From contig JAGTXO010000013.1 of NCBI GenBank assembly GCA_019448385.1, forward strand, positions 682,001 to 746,000: 64,000 bases of DNA, in the 5' to 3' direction. The notes below the pieces were generated by a model, which ran no database searches, was not told where the DNA came from, and saw only the letters and a program-made list of their open reading frames with translations. The translations under genes and the position numbers were made by a program. The DNA is from Diacronema lutheri (taxonomy: Eukaryota; Haptophyta; Pavlovophyceae; Pavlovales; Pavlovaceae). Below are positions 26,525 through 36,954 of this stretch, piece by piece. Within the stretch, counting starts at the first letter, position 1, and the number at the start of each line of letters is the position of its first letter.

Positions 26525-28861
26525 TCACGCGTCGGGAAGCCGTGCCTTGAGTGACTTCAACTTGGCCACCTCCTCGTCCACGCGCACCTTGGGCGCGCCA
26601 TCTGCCTTGAGAGCCCGCACGACGTCGCCTTGCTGCTGCACGGCGGCGCGCAGCTCGGCGAGCTCGCCCTCGCCCATCGGCGCGCGCGCGGCGGGCGCGG
26701 CAGACCGCGGGGGCGGCTCGCGCGCCGCCGGCGCTTCCGCTGGTCGTACGGGCGCCGCCGCCGGCACGCCGCCGACAGCATCGCCGCCGGCATCGGCCGC
26801 CTCGGGCCGCATGAGAGGGAACGCGATCACGTCGCGGATCGACGGCGAGTCGGTGAGGAGCATGACAAGCCGGTCGATGCCGATGCCGAGGCCGCCCGTC
26901 GGCGGCATCCCCATCTCGAGCGCCTGTAGAAAGTCCTCGTCCACGTCGCACGCCTCCTCATCGCCCGCGGCCTTTTTCGCCGCCTGCAGCTCAAAGCGCT
27001 CGCGCTGGTCGACCGGGTCGGTCAGCTCGGAGAAGGCGTTGGCGAGCTCGCGGCCGACGACGAAGAGCTCGAAGCGCTCGGTGAGGCCCGCCGCGTTCTT
27101 GGCCGGGTCGCGATGTGGCTTCGAGAGCGGGCTCACCTCGACGGGGTACTCCGTGACAAAGGTTGGCTGCACGAGTGACGCCTCGCACAACTCCTCGAAG
27201 CACAGGTTGAGCACCTCGCCCACGCTCTGCGCCGAGGTGGCGGCGGGCACGCCCGCGGCCGCCGCGGCCGTGCGCGCACGCTCGAGGTCGAGCGCCGAGC
27301 CGCGCTGGAGGGCGGCAAGGTCGAGGCCTGAAGGGCGGGGCGTGCGGCGTGCGGCGACGACGCGACGGTCGGCGTGCGGCGCGCGTGCCAGAGCGGTGTG
27401 CGCGATCGCCATGCGCGCTCACCAATCTTCTCCTCAACGAGGCTCGCCATTGTCACGCGACGCCACGGCGGCGCGAGCTCGATCTGCACGCCGCCATAGC
27501 GTACGGTCGTAGCGCCAACGACCTGCCGACTTACATCGGCGATCATGTTCTCGCAGAGCGCCATCATGTCCGCAAAGTCGGCGTAGGCCTGGTAGAGCTC
27601 GATCGTGGTGAATTCGGGATTGTGCCGCGTGCTCACGCCCTCATTGCGGAAGATCCGGCCAAGCTCGTAACTGGTCCGGCGGCCAGCCGGGGGGAGGGGA
27701 GGGGGGGGGGGGGGAATCGGAGAGCGGCAGGAAGGGGGTGAGCGCCGGTGCAGGGTAGCGCCGGCCCATGTCGCGCGGACGGGCGAGCACGCGCAGCAGC
27801 GCGCAGCGGCGCCGAGCCGCGGCGGCGCATCCACGCGCGCGCGCTCAACGGCGGAGAGAGGGGCAGGGCCGGCGCACGCACACGCGCTCAAAGCCGCCGA
27901 CGAGCAGCCGTTTGAGGTGCAGCTCGGTGGCGATGCGCAGCGTGAGGGGCATCTCAAGCGCATTGTGGAACGTCTCGAATGGCTTGGCCGCTGCGCCGCC
28001 GGGCGTCGTCTGCAGCGCGGGCGTCTCCATCTCGAGGAAGTCGCGCTCGTCGAGCCAGCGGCGGATCGCGGACGTGATCTGCGCGCGCTGCCTGAGCGTC
28101 TTGCGCACGGCCGGGTTGACGATCAAGTCGAGGTGGCGCTGGCGGTAGCGCTTGGACACGTCGGTGAGGCCGTGCCACTTGTCCGGCAGCGCGCGGAAAC
28201 ACTTGGTCAGCATCGTCCACTCCGACGCAGCGACCGACAGCTCGCCCTTGTCCGTGCGCTTCGGCGCGCCGCGCGCGCCGACAATGTCGCCAATGTCGAT
28301 CCAGCGCTTCACATCCTTGAACGAGTCGCCGAGGCGCTTCTTGTCGAGGTAAATCTGCACGCTGCCCGTCTCGTCAACAAGCGTGAGGAACGTGAGCGAG
28401 CCGAACACGCGCTTGAGAGTCACGCGCCCGCACACGGCGACGACCGCGCCCTCTTCCTCATCGCCCGCGCCGAGCGACGCATACTCGCGCTGCAACGCGT
28501 CGCATCGGTGTGTGGGCGCGTATGTGTACGCAAAAGGCTCCACGTTTGCCTCGCGCATCTCGCGCACCTTGAGCAGCCGCTGCGCGAACACGTCCGCCGG
28601 CAACGCCTCGGCCTCGTCAGCCCGCGCGCTTTGCTGGGCGGCGGGCGCGCCGGCGCCGCCCGCGAGCGTCGAGGCGGCGCGCGCGCGGTGTAGAGGCGCG
28701 CGCGCGACGCGCTGGACCGGCACAGCGCGCCGTGCGCCGGCGAGCAGGCCGGCCGGCGCGCGCGCGTGTCCAAGCGCGTGGCCCGCAAGCGCGTGGAGCA
28801 TCACCACGAGCCGCGCCGGCGAGGGGGCCATTACTCCACGGCCTGCGAAATGGAGGTTCAT
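26525..28861 (-). CDS. lysyl-tRNA synthetase, class II, with C-terminal WHEP-like domain
   Basis: Exons 28861-27882, 27670-27423 and 27327-26525 (introns 211 and 95 bp) give 676 residues. The N-terminal 60 residues are Arg/Ala-rich with no acidic residues, fitting a plastid or mitochondrial transit peptide; an ATG at 28831 is an alternative start. The OB-fold anticodon-binding domain ([21 protein letters not shown]) precedes class II motifs: motif 1 ([16 protein letters not shown]), [28 protein letters not shown] with motif 2 and the HNPEF(T) loop, and motif 3 [15 protein letters not shown]. After VIAFPLMRP, a Pro/Ala linker leads to [21 protein letters not shown] and [14 protein letters not shown], a good WHEP-TRS match. 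It charges tRNA-Lys. WHEP domains bind RNA or tether synthetases; a C-terminal one on LysRS is unusual. Confidence 0.92.
27701..27714. repeat. G14 homopolymer in intron 1 of the LysRS gene
   Basis: C14 in the sense strand, 31 nt from the acceptor of the intron 27671-27881, so it could act as an extended pyrimidine tract. Confidence 0.85.
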
Positions 28862-29178
28862 GTCATCAACCGCTCGACTCCGAAAGTCGCGAGACGGTCG
28901 ATGCTTGCGCGCAGAGCACGGCGCGCGGCTCGACAACGCGGTGTCTTTCCAGCGCGCCGCGCAGCAGTACGAGCCCGCGCACGGTGAGCTGCAGCGACGC
29001 CGCTGAACTGTAGCGCGACGGGGGGGGGGGGGGGGGGAGGGGGGGGGGGGTGCCTGGCGTCGCGAGCGAGGGCGAGTCGAGCGTCTGATCGTGATCGGCT
29101 GACGGGCTGATCGTGATCGGCCTGATCTGGGCGACGAGCGCATCATTTCGGTCAAAATTGTTCGCGCGCTGTATCCCG
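28862..29178. other. intergenic: LysRS 5' region and MYB gene 3' region
   Basis: 317 bp without a supported gene. It contains G18 at 29020-29037, G12 at 29039-29050, and a 14-bp direct repeat (CTGATCGTGATCGG) at 29085-29098 and 29107-29120. The LysRS frame is open through part of this region, but crosses the homopolymers and is unlikely to be translated. Confidence 0.55.
29020..29050. repeat. interrupted G run (G18-A-G12)
   Basis: Thirty G with one A, just upstream of the LysRS start on the opposite strand. Confidence 0.9.
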
Positions 29179-30596
29179 TCATCCGCTCGCTTCGAACTGC
29201 GCCCACCCGCCGGCCCTCTCAGCGGCGTGCGCGCCGCCCTCGTCACCGTCTGCGCCGACCGCGGGATCCGTCGCGAGCGTGCGCAGCAGGTCAGCGCCGC
29301 CCGCGCCGCATCCCGCGTCCTTCTCGGTCGCGGCCGCCGCGGCCTCCGCGACGGGCGCGCTCGCCGCGCCGCCGAACACGGCCGAGCCGCCCCAGCCCGC
29401 CTGTGGCACATACGTGGGCCACCATGGCGGCGCTGCGCCGTGCTGCGCATAGTGCGCCTGCGCAGCCTGCATTGCCATGGCCGCGTAGTGGTAGCGCATC
29501 GCCTCGAAGCGCTGCCGCTGCCACTGCTCCATCGCGTGGCCGGCTGCGCGCCACGCGTCGCAGCCCGCATGCCCTGCTGTGAATGGCGCCGGATCGAGCG
29601 GCGGCCAGCCGGGCGGAGGCGACGGCAGCAGCCACCACGGCGTCGGCGCTGCGCCAGCCGCGTGCGCCGCGGCCGCGTGCGCGGCGGCGGCCGCGCCGTA
29701 CCCGGGCATGCCCCAAAATGACGGTTGCGCGTGCAGCGTGTCCGCCACACGGGCTGCATCACCCTCGCCGCGCGCTTCCCCGCCGCCGCCCGCTGCCGCT
29801 GCGCCCTCGCCGCCCGCCTGCAGCAGCCGTTGCCACGCGCCGGCCACCGCCGACGCGTCCGCGCCGCCGGCGGGCATCGCGCCAAACTCGTCGCCGTCGC
29901 CCTCGTCGTCGGCTGTCGCCGAATCCAAAAGCCACGACACGATGCCCGCGTCGCCCGCGGCCGCGGCGGGCGCAACCGCCGTGTGCGGTCGGCCGCCGTC
30001 GCGCGCCGCGGCGCCGGACGAATTCGCGGCGTTCGCGCACGGTGCGGCGTGCGCGGCCGCCGCGCCGCCCGCCGCCCGCTCCGTGCCTGCCGAGCCGCGC
30101 TCGGCCGGCGACTGCGGCTGGCCGGCCGCGCTCACAGCGCCGTGCGGCAGCCATTGCGCGCTCGCAGCCGCCGCGGGCGCACGTGCAGCGGGCGAAACCG
30201 GCTGCGCCGCGCCTGGCCCGCCCACCGGCGGCCCGGGCTCAGGCTTGGGCACGAGGCACGCCGGCGCACTTTCGAACTGCACGGTCGTCGTCGTCGTCGT
30301 CATCGTCGTGCCTGTCGGCGTGCCGGCCGGCAGCGGCCAATTGGCGAGCATGAGCGCGGGCGGCTGCTCGAGGAACGGGCAGAGGTGGCCGCGCTTGCGC
30401 TGGCCGCACTTGGAGCACTTGTAGCCGCGCGGCGCGGGCGCGCCGTCTGCGCCAGCCGACGCGCTCGTCGCGCCGCTGTCGGCGGCTGCAAGCGCGGCGG
30501 CGGCCCCGCCCGCCACGCCGCCGCCGCCGCCGGGCGCTGCAGCGGCAGCAGAGCCGGCGGCAACGAGCGCGTTGAGCCCGCCGCTCCCGCCAAGCG

Positions 30597-30649
<53 letters not shown>

Positions 30650-32156
30650 GCCTGCGCGCGCAGCGTGCGCAGCCGCTCGAGCCGCTTCCACCGGTTGCGT
30701 ACGGCGTTGTCGGTGCGGCCGGGTAGCGCCTTTGCGATCTGTGTCCACTTGAAGCCGTGCGTGCGCACCATGCGCGCGATCAGCTCGTTCTCCTCAGACG
30801 TCCAGAAGGCGACCACCTGGCCCTGCGCCGCCGCCGCCTCGGCGTCCGCCGCGTCCGCGGCCGCGATCGCCGCCGACTCGGCCAGGAGCGCGGCCGCGTC
30901 GGCGCCGGCAGTTGGGCTCGCGGCGGGCAGCGCCGGCCGGGTACCGGCGGCCGCTGCGGGCACGAGCGGGCCGCGCGCATCCGACGACGGGCCGTATGCC
31001 GCGCCCGTGAGCATGCCGCCGCCGGCCGCGGCCGCGTCGCACGCGCTGGCGGGCGCGCCCATCGGGGGCGTAGCATGCGCTCGCGCCAGCGGCTGCCCGG
31101 CGCTCGCGCCGGCCGCGTGCGCCGGCGCGTTTGGAAGCGGCGCAATGCACAGGTGCTGCCGCTTGGGCAGGCCGCATCGGCGGCACTTGTACGTTGCGCT
31201 GCGCGCGGCACGAGCGGCCACGCGGCGCGGCGCGAGATGGCGCAATGGGCGCGCGCGCGCGGAGCGGGCGGGCGGGGCACGTCGTGCGCGCCCATCGGAG
31301 CGGGCGGTGCGCGCTCGCCGCGCGCGCACCTGCGCGAGCCGAGCGAGCGCTTCCACCCGCCACCGTCAGCATCGCCGTCAGCGCCGTCTCCGTCGCCCGC
31401 GCCGGCCTCGTCGCCGCCCGCGCCGCCGAGCGCGTGCCCGAGCCCGAGCGACCGCGCGCCGCTCGAAATGTCCGGCGCGGCATTGTCGGGCGCAGACGCG
31501 TCAGCGCCCGACGCCGACGCAGCGATCGGCGCGGGCGCGGGCGCGGCATGCAGCGCGCCTTCCAACGTGCTGCTCACTGCCAGCATCCCCAAGTGCGCCT
31601 GTACCAGCACCTGCGCATTCGCCGCGCCGGCGCACCCGTCCGGCGCATCGATCGGCCGCCATGCGCCAAAGCATTGCCGCTTAGGAGACGGTGCGTCGAC
31701 CTCGAGCTCCTCGAGCGTGCCGTCGCGTGCGCTTGCGCCGTGGCGCGGCGGCTGCGCGCTCGATGCTGCCGCCGCCATCGCCGCCGCCGTTGCGCCCGTT
31801 GCCACCGCCACCTCCGGCGCCGCGCTCGCGCCGGCGGTGAGCGGTACGACGCCCCCGGCGCCGGCCGAACCCACACTGGATGCGCGCGCACTCGCCGCGA
31901 GCGGCGAGCTCACGGCGCGCGACGCGGTGGCGGCGAGCGGCGCGGAGGCGGCAGTCGTGGCGACGATCGTGTGAGCCGTCGCCGCCGCCGCCACCGCCGC
32001 CGCGAGCGTCGCCTCCTCCACTTCATCCTCGCGCCGCATGGCCTCGATGATGGCCGAGTGGCGCGGCGAGATAGCCGCGTTCAGGCTCGTCTCCGCGAGG
32101 AGCGGGCCGCGCATCGTGCCGTGGCCGGGCAGCGGGTCGAGGAAGCGTGGGAGCAT
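29179..32156 (-). CDS. single-repeat MYB/SANT protein with two Cys/His knuckles and poly-Q
   Basis: Exons 32156-31330 and 31198-29179 (131-bp intron) give 948 residues. Order: Ala-rich N-terminal region; knuckle 1 TYKCRRCGLPKRQHLC, completed by the splice; a MYB/SANT repeat FWTSEENELIARMVRTHGFKW ... NAVRNRWKRLERLR (about residues 405-451) with regularly spaced aromatic residues; poly-Gln of 16; knuckle 2 GYKCSKCGQRKRGHLCPF (about 534); then a long Ala/Gly/Pro region. The repeated C-x2-C-G-x2-K-R-x-H-x-C pattern suggests zinc binding. A DNA-binding transcriptional regulator in the nucleus is likely. The MYB repeat resembles the second repeat of plant R2R3 proteins (GRTDNAVRNRW). A possible further upstream exon starts at 32354, since an acceptor-like GCGCACAG precedes the ATG. 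Confidence 0.82.
30598..30645 (-). repeat. (CAG)16 coding for poly-glutamine
   Basis: Sixteen CTG on the + strand, read as CAG in the MYB gene, directly after the MYB repeat. Confidence 0.95.
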
Positions 32157-32640
32157 CGTGTTCACTGCCTGTGCGCGCCCGGCGCGCGCGCCGCGCGCGT
32201 GCGCGCGCGCGTGAGCGGGCGCCACACCGCGCCCGCCCGCATGCAGCGTGCCGAGCGCGCGCGCCCGCGCCTCGGCCGCGCTGAAAGGTGCGGCGTGCCG
32301 CGGGAGACATGCGCAACCGGAAGATGCGCCCACGCGTCTACCGCTGGCAGTCAAGGCGGCCTCTCCCCGCTCTCACCCTTCGTTGAGCCGGGTCCGGCCC
32401 TTGCGGGTCGTCTTCCCCTCGTCCCAACATCGATCGAAAATCGAGCGCAAGCCAGCGTCCAAAAGACAAAGGGTATTCTCCATATGTAGGCATTTTTACC
32501 CAGTCCGCGATCCTTCCCATCTCGGCGTTGGCTTCCAGTTCCCCGACGACGTGCGCCGGCAGCCCGCCCGAAGCGCGATCTATGCGATGCATTGCGGCCT
32601 TGGCCTCAACCGACGCGCGCTCTAGATGGTGCGTCGTGTT
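32157..32640. other. intergenic region upstream of MYB gene, downstream of chitinase gene
   Basis: 484 bp. The half nearest the MYB gene is GC-rich and could contain a further 5' exon. The half from about 32400 to 32600 is less GC-biased and includes AAAATCGAGCGCAAGC and ATTCTCCATATGTAGG-like sequence. No convincing ORF. Confidence 0.5.
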
Positions 32641-34655
32641 TCAGACAGGCGCAGCGACGCGGCTCGGCGAAAAGCCGCCGCCCTTGCCGTGCTCGCGAGG
32701 GCGACGCGACGCGGCCGCGTAGCCGACGGCCAGGCCAGCGGCGCCCGACACAATGCTGACGAGCGCGACGCCGATCGTCCAGTCGCTCGGCATGGCGCGC
32801 GGCGGCGCGGCGGCGAGCTCGGCGAGCCGTCGAGCGCCGCACGGGTCTGGGCTCGGGCTTGGCGTCGGGCTCGGCGTCGGGCTCGGCGACGGGCTCGGCG
32901 ACGGGCTCGGCGTCGGCGACGGGCTCGGCGACGGCGACGCGGCCGGAACGCCCGTCCACGCGCTCGTGCCGACGGCGACAAGCTCGCCGGCCTTGTCCTC
33001 GGAAGCCTCCCACCACATGATGCCACCCAGGCCCTTGCCCTTGGCGTACTGCACCTTGAGCGCGATGGACTGGGCGTCGTCGTACGAGATGAATTTGCCT
33101 GCGCCGACGAGGTAGGGCACCTTGGCGAGGTCGTTCCACCCGCGCGTCCAGCCGGGCTTGCCGACGTAGTTGCGTGCAATGTCCCAGTACGCAACCATGC
33201 CCGGCTCCTCGGCGTAGGTGGCCATGAGCGCGCCGCTCGCCTGCGAGTACTGCGCGGGCGAGGCAGCTACCGACGTCCAAGCGCGGCCGTACGCGGCGAG
33301 GCCAAGCACAAGCTTGTGCGCGGGCACGCGCGCGACCCATTGATCAACGCCCCAGTCGATACGGAAGCGGCCGTCGGCGCCGGCCGCGGCGTACGCCGGA
33401 TCCTCGTGCAGCGGCGCGTTGTGCGCGATCAAGCTCGCCCACGCGCCATTGTAGTCGTATCTGCACGCGCGTGGACGGCGGCGCGCGCGCGCGTGGACGG
33501 CGGCGCGCGCGCGCGTGGGCGGCGCGCGCGTGCCGAGCGGACGCGCGCGCACAGCGCGGCAATGGCGGCGCGCACGTCATGAGGTTGATCGCGTCGAGCA
33601 CGGCGGCGAGGGCCTCCATTGGCGCGCTGTCCGAGTGGCGCGGATTCATGCCCATCGCAATCGTCAGCTCCATCCGGCGCGCCGGCCACTTTGCGTCCAT
33701 TGCCGCGCGCAGCTCGGTGAGCAGCAGCACGTAGTTGGCCCAGTCGGCGCCATCAACCTGATTGCTTCCGAGCCCGCCGCCGATGGGGTCTGCGGCGGAC
33801 GCAACGTCGCGCAGCGCGCGCGAGCGTGAGGTGCGCGCGCAGCGGCACGATCGTGGTGAGCGACGCACCTCGCGTGATCATGCGCGCGAGGGCGCGCGGT
33901 CGCCGCACATTCCCAATCGACGTCGATGCCGTCAAAGTCGGAGCGCTCGAGCTGCTGCAGCGCGGTCGAGACGATCGTCGCGCGCTTTGCGGCCGTCTTC
34001 GCGCAGCCCGAGAAGTAGGTCGACTTGGTCCAGCCACCGAGGGAGAGGAGCAGCTTGAGGTGCGGGTGCTGCGCGCGCAGGCGCTGGAAGGCGCCAATGT
34101 TGCCGTGCGTCGTGCCGTCGCCCCACGACATGCCGAGCTGCGTGTGCACGATGTCATAGTCGGCGTATGAGTCAAGAGTCGTGACGGCGCATGCCGCCGT
34201 CACGTCGAAGAAGGCGTAGTTGACGTGCGTGATCTTGTCGAGCTGCATCTCCCACGGCTTGTGGTCGCGACCGTAGATTGCCCACGACGCATAGTACTGC
34301 ACGATGCGGCCGGCCAACGGCGAGGGCGACGGGGATGGTGAGGGTGCAGGCGATGGCGATGGCGACGATGATGGCGAAGGCAACGGGGCAGGCGATGGAG
34401 AAGGCAATGGAGAAGGCAATGGAGAAGGCAATGGCGATGGTGATGGCGATGGCGATGGCGATGGCGAGGGTGAGGGCGACGGTGAAGGCGAGGGACTCGG
34501 GCTCGGCGCCGGACTGGAAGGCGCGGCACAACGCACGAGCGGCAGCGCGGCTGCACCCGCAAAGTTGAAGAAGACCGCGTCACTCGTCCAGCTCGCGGTG
34601 CGCACGCTCGTGACCTGCCCATTCGTACCCGTTTTCTGCGATGGGCGAGAGCGGG

Positions 34656-34716
<61 letters not shown>

Positions 34717-36029
34717 TAGTTGCGTGTGACGCGGATGTCTCGAGCGAGGTTTGCGCGCGGCGTGCGCGCGGCGTGCACACCGAGCCGCCCCACACGTCGA
34801 GCACGGTCACGCCGGTGCCCGTGTAGTCGACACGGATGTCGAGGTTGCTCCTCCATGGCGATAGCGCGATCGCGACCTGCCCGCCTGTGCCCCACGAGCT
34901 CACGACCCGCGGAGTGAAATGCACGTCGCACGAGGGGCTGGGCGACGGGCTGGGCGACGGGCTGGGCGACGGGCTGGGCGACGGGCCGGGCGACGGGCCG
35001 GGCGACGGGCTGGGCGACGGGCCGGGCGACGGGCCGGGCGACGGGCCGGGCGACGGGCTGGGCGACGGGCCGGGCGACGGGCTGGGCGACGGGCTGGGCG
35101 ACGGGCTGGGCGACGGGCTGGGCGACGGGCTCGGACCGGGCGCGCTGCCGCCGTAGGAGGCAACTTCGGGCGCAAGCAGGTACTGCGTGCCAAACTGGCC
35201 GTTGTACGCGCGGCGGTAGCAGTTGCCGATCGTCGCGGGCGTGCACGCGTCGATTGTCGACGGCAAGTGGCCGAATGGCGATGAGATCGAGACGATGGGC
35301 GAGACCTTTGCGATGAAATCGCGGATGGGCTCTGCCGTGCCCGTGACCTGAACGTCGGCGCACGTCGCAAAATACTCGTTGTCCACAACCTGTTGAACGC
35401 TGATCCACTCCCAGCGGAGTACGCAGTGCGAGCAGCTCGCGAGCCATGTCGGCATCCTCACTGGCCACGTATTCAACGTGCGCGGGTTGAGGCCGTTGAA
35501 ACCAGCGTCGACGTCAGCCTTGTGCGTGCAGCCGGGGAACTCGGCGATCTTGAACCACCGCTCTGGCTCGTCAACATTGGTGTCGTAGGAAAGGTAGAGG
35601 TAGCAATCGCCCGGATGCACCGCGGACAGCTGTACGCGACGCGCCCGGGGCAGTTGGCGGTGGCTCGCGCGTAAGCAGCTCGCGCACGCCGCCCGCCGCG
35701 GGGGGCGCGCGCGCGGCCGCGTGCACCGTCCACTCGACGTCGATGGTCTGGCCGGCGACGAGCTGTTGGAACGGCGGGGCGGATGGTCGAGATTCGCGGC
35801 AGCGGAACGCGTTCGCGCTGTACTGGTGCCCTGAGATCGACTTTGGGCCGGCGATCGTGTACACCGGCTCGTCCCACCGGTACGTCGCGCCGACGGCCGT
35901 GTGCGCGCCGTCGTCGTACTGCGGGAGCCAGAGCGGTTCGCGCGGCGCCGGCTTGCTCATGTGCCCGTGCGCATCGGCCGCGCGCCAGCCGGTGGCCATG
36001 AGTGCGAGCGTGCAGAGCCCGCGGCTCAT
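32641..36029 (-). CDS. secreted/anchored AA15-like LPMO + CBM2-like + GH18 chitinase fusion
   Basis: Exons 36029-35727, 35629-34781, 34635-33909, 33789-33576 and 33460-32641 join in frame to 970 residues. Residues 1-20 are a signal peptide; cleavage after ADA exposes His21 ([10 protein letters not shown]), the N-terminal His of a copper brace. A second His ([13 protein letters not shown], about 106) and [14 protein letters not shown] (about 185-198) complete an AA15-like oxygenase. A Pro-Ser linker (about 261-332) precedes a CBM2-like module ([18 protein letters not shown] ... FFNFAG), then a second linker and GH18 (about 490-850) with the full catalytic [10 protein letters not shown] (619-628), SLGGW, INLMTYDYNGAW and GIMWWEAS. 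A third linker leads to a membrane helix near 923-945 and a basic tail. Expected role: oxidative plus hydrolytic attack on chitin at or outside the cell surface. Both active sites look intact. Confidence 0.9.
33470..33525. repeat. short tandem repeat in chitinase intron 4
   Basis: About 20-bp units containing GTGGACGGCGGCGCG repeat two to three times inside the 115-bp intron 33461-33575. Confidence 0.7.
34320..34500 (-). repeat. second Pro-Ser linker repeat (coding)
   Basis: Degenerate hexamer repeats (GGCGAT, GGCAAT and relatives on the + strand) encode the Pro-Ser linker between the CBM2-like and GH18 modules. Confidence 0.8.
34657..34715. repeat. G59 homopolymer in chitinase intron 2
   Basis: Fifty-nine uninterrupted G, the longest run in the window. 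It is C59 in the sense strand, within the 145-bp intron 34636-34780 and ending about 21 nt before the acceptor. The exact length may be unreliable. Confidence 0.85.
34934..35139 (-). repeat. first Pro-Ser linker repeat (coding)
   Basis: Near-perfect 12-bp repeat (GGGCTGGGCGAC with CTG/CCG variation) encoding Pro-Ser/Pro-Gly-Pro-Ser units between the LPMO and CBM2-like modules. Confidence 0.9.
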
Positions 36030-36179
36030 CGTGTCAGCGATGTGGTTGTGGACGGCCCAGGATTTCAACGCTCTCAGATTTGCGGGGTGTCAAGTTCGTG
36101 CCCCACCCTTTTGACAAAAAGGGCGCCCAGGGGGAGCGTAGGGGGAGGAACTTGCTCCGTCCGCCCTCTACTGCTGGTG

Positions 36180-36911
36180 ATGCTCCGCGTGCGCATCTCG
36201 GCGTGCGAGCGGCTCCACATTGGCTCGGCGGTGGGCAAGGGGCCATGCGCAAGGCGATCTGCACGCGCGTGTTCGGTCCAGCGCGAAACGCTCACAAGCC
36301 AGCGCCAGCTTGGCCGCGTCGTCGCGCGACGACGCGCGCGGCGAGCGCGCGGTGCCTCGCTGCGCGCGGACGCAGATGAAGCGGCTGAGCTGTGCCGCCA
36401 GACCTTCAGCAAGGACGCGGATGTTGACAGATGCGGGGCAGACGAGTGGTGCTGCGACGTGGAGCGAGCGTCCGAGCCGTTCGCCCAGGCCTTCGGAGTC
36501 GACGTGGACGACGAGGACGCTGGAGCGACGCATGCGCTCCGCGACACGGCCAAGTCCGCTCACGAGATGCGGCGGGCTACACACGCTGGCGATGTCGAAG
36601 CGGACGGTGTGCCATTACCCATCTCGGTCGCGCAGGCTGCGGCAGGCAGCGCGCCGGCGCGCGCTGCCCCCGAGGACTGCGCTGCCGCCGATGCAAGCCA
36701 CACGACGCCGCCTCCGTCCGCGGACGGAGACGCGCGCATGTTCATGGCGCTGCCGACTCCGTCCAAGGCCAAGCGCATGGTCTTTTTCTCGATCCCAGCG
36801 GCGCGCTCGTTCGTTGGCCGGTTCTTCACGTCGGTGGTTGTCGGCCGGCTCATGTGGGCAGATGACCGGGGGTTACCCCTTGAGGCTTGTGGACCGCATG
36901 CCGAATGTTGA
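36180..36911 (+). CDS. doubtful ORF, unknown protein
   Basis: 243 residues from an ATG at 36180. The first 60 residues are Arg-rich and look like random GC-rich frame, but the later part has balanced composition with plausible segments (LCRQTFSKDADVDRCGADEWCCD, FGVDVDDEDAG, and MFMALPTPSKAKRMVFFS then SFVGRFFTSVVVGRLMW). It is divergent from the chitinase gene and ends 43 bp from the stop of the lipase gene, so there is room for a real gene. No homologue was recognised; it may be spliced or not a gene. Confidence 0.35.
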   Translation: MLRVRISACERLHIGSAVGKGPCARRSARACSVQRETLTSQRQLGRVVARRRARRARGASLRADADEAAELCRQTFSKDADVDRCGADEWCCDVERASEPFAQAFGVDVDDEDAGATHALRDTAKSAHEMRRATHAGDVEADGVPLPISVAQAAAGSAPARAAPEDCAAADASHTTPPPSADGDARMFMALPTPSKAKRMVFFSIPAARSFVGRFFTSVVVGRLMWADDRGLPLEACGPHAEC

Positions 36912-36954
36912 CACCGGCCGAAAGCCCGCCACGTGGAAGGGCAGGGCTGATGGG

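Noticed and set aside
34320-34500. Regular short repeats considered as a CRISPR-like or satellite array
   Set aside because: They are in-frame Pro-Ser linker codons of the chitinase protein, with no spacers.
34641-34826. Poly-glycine ORF across the G59 run
   Set aside because: It is a direct consequence of the homopolymer inside an intron of the chitinase gene.
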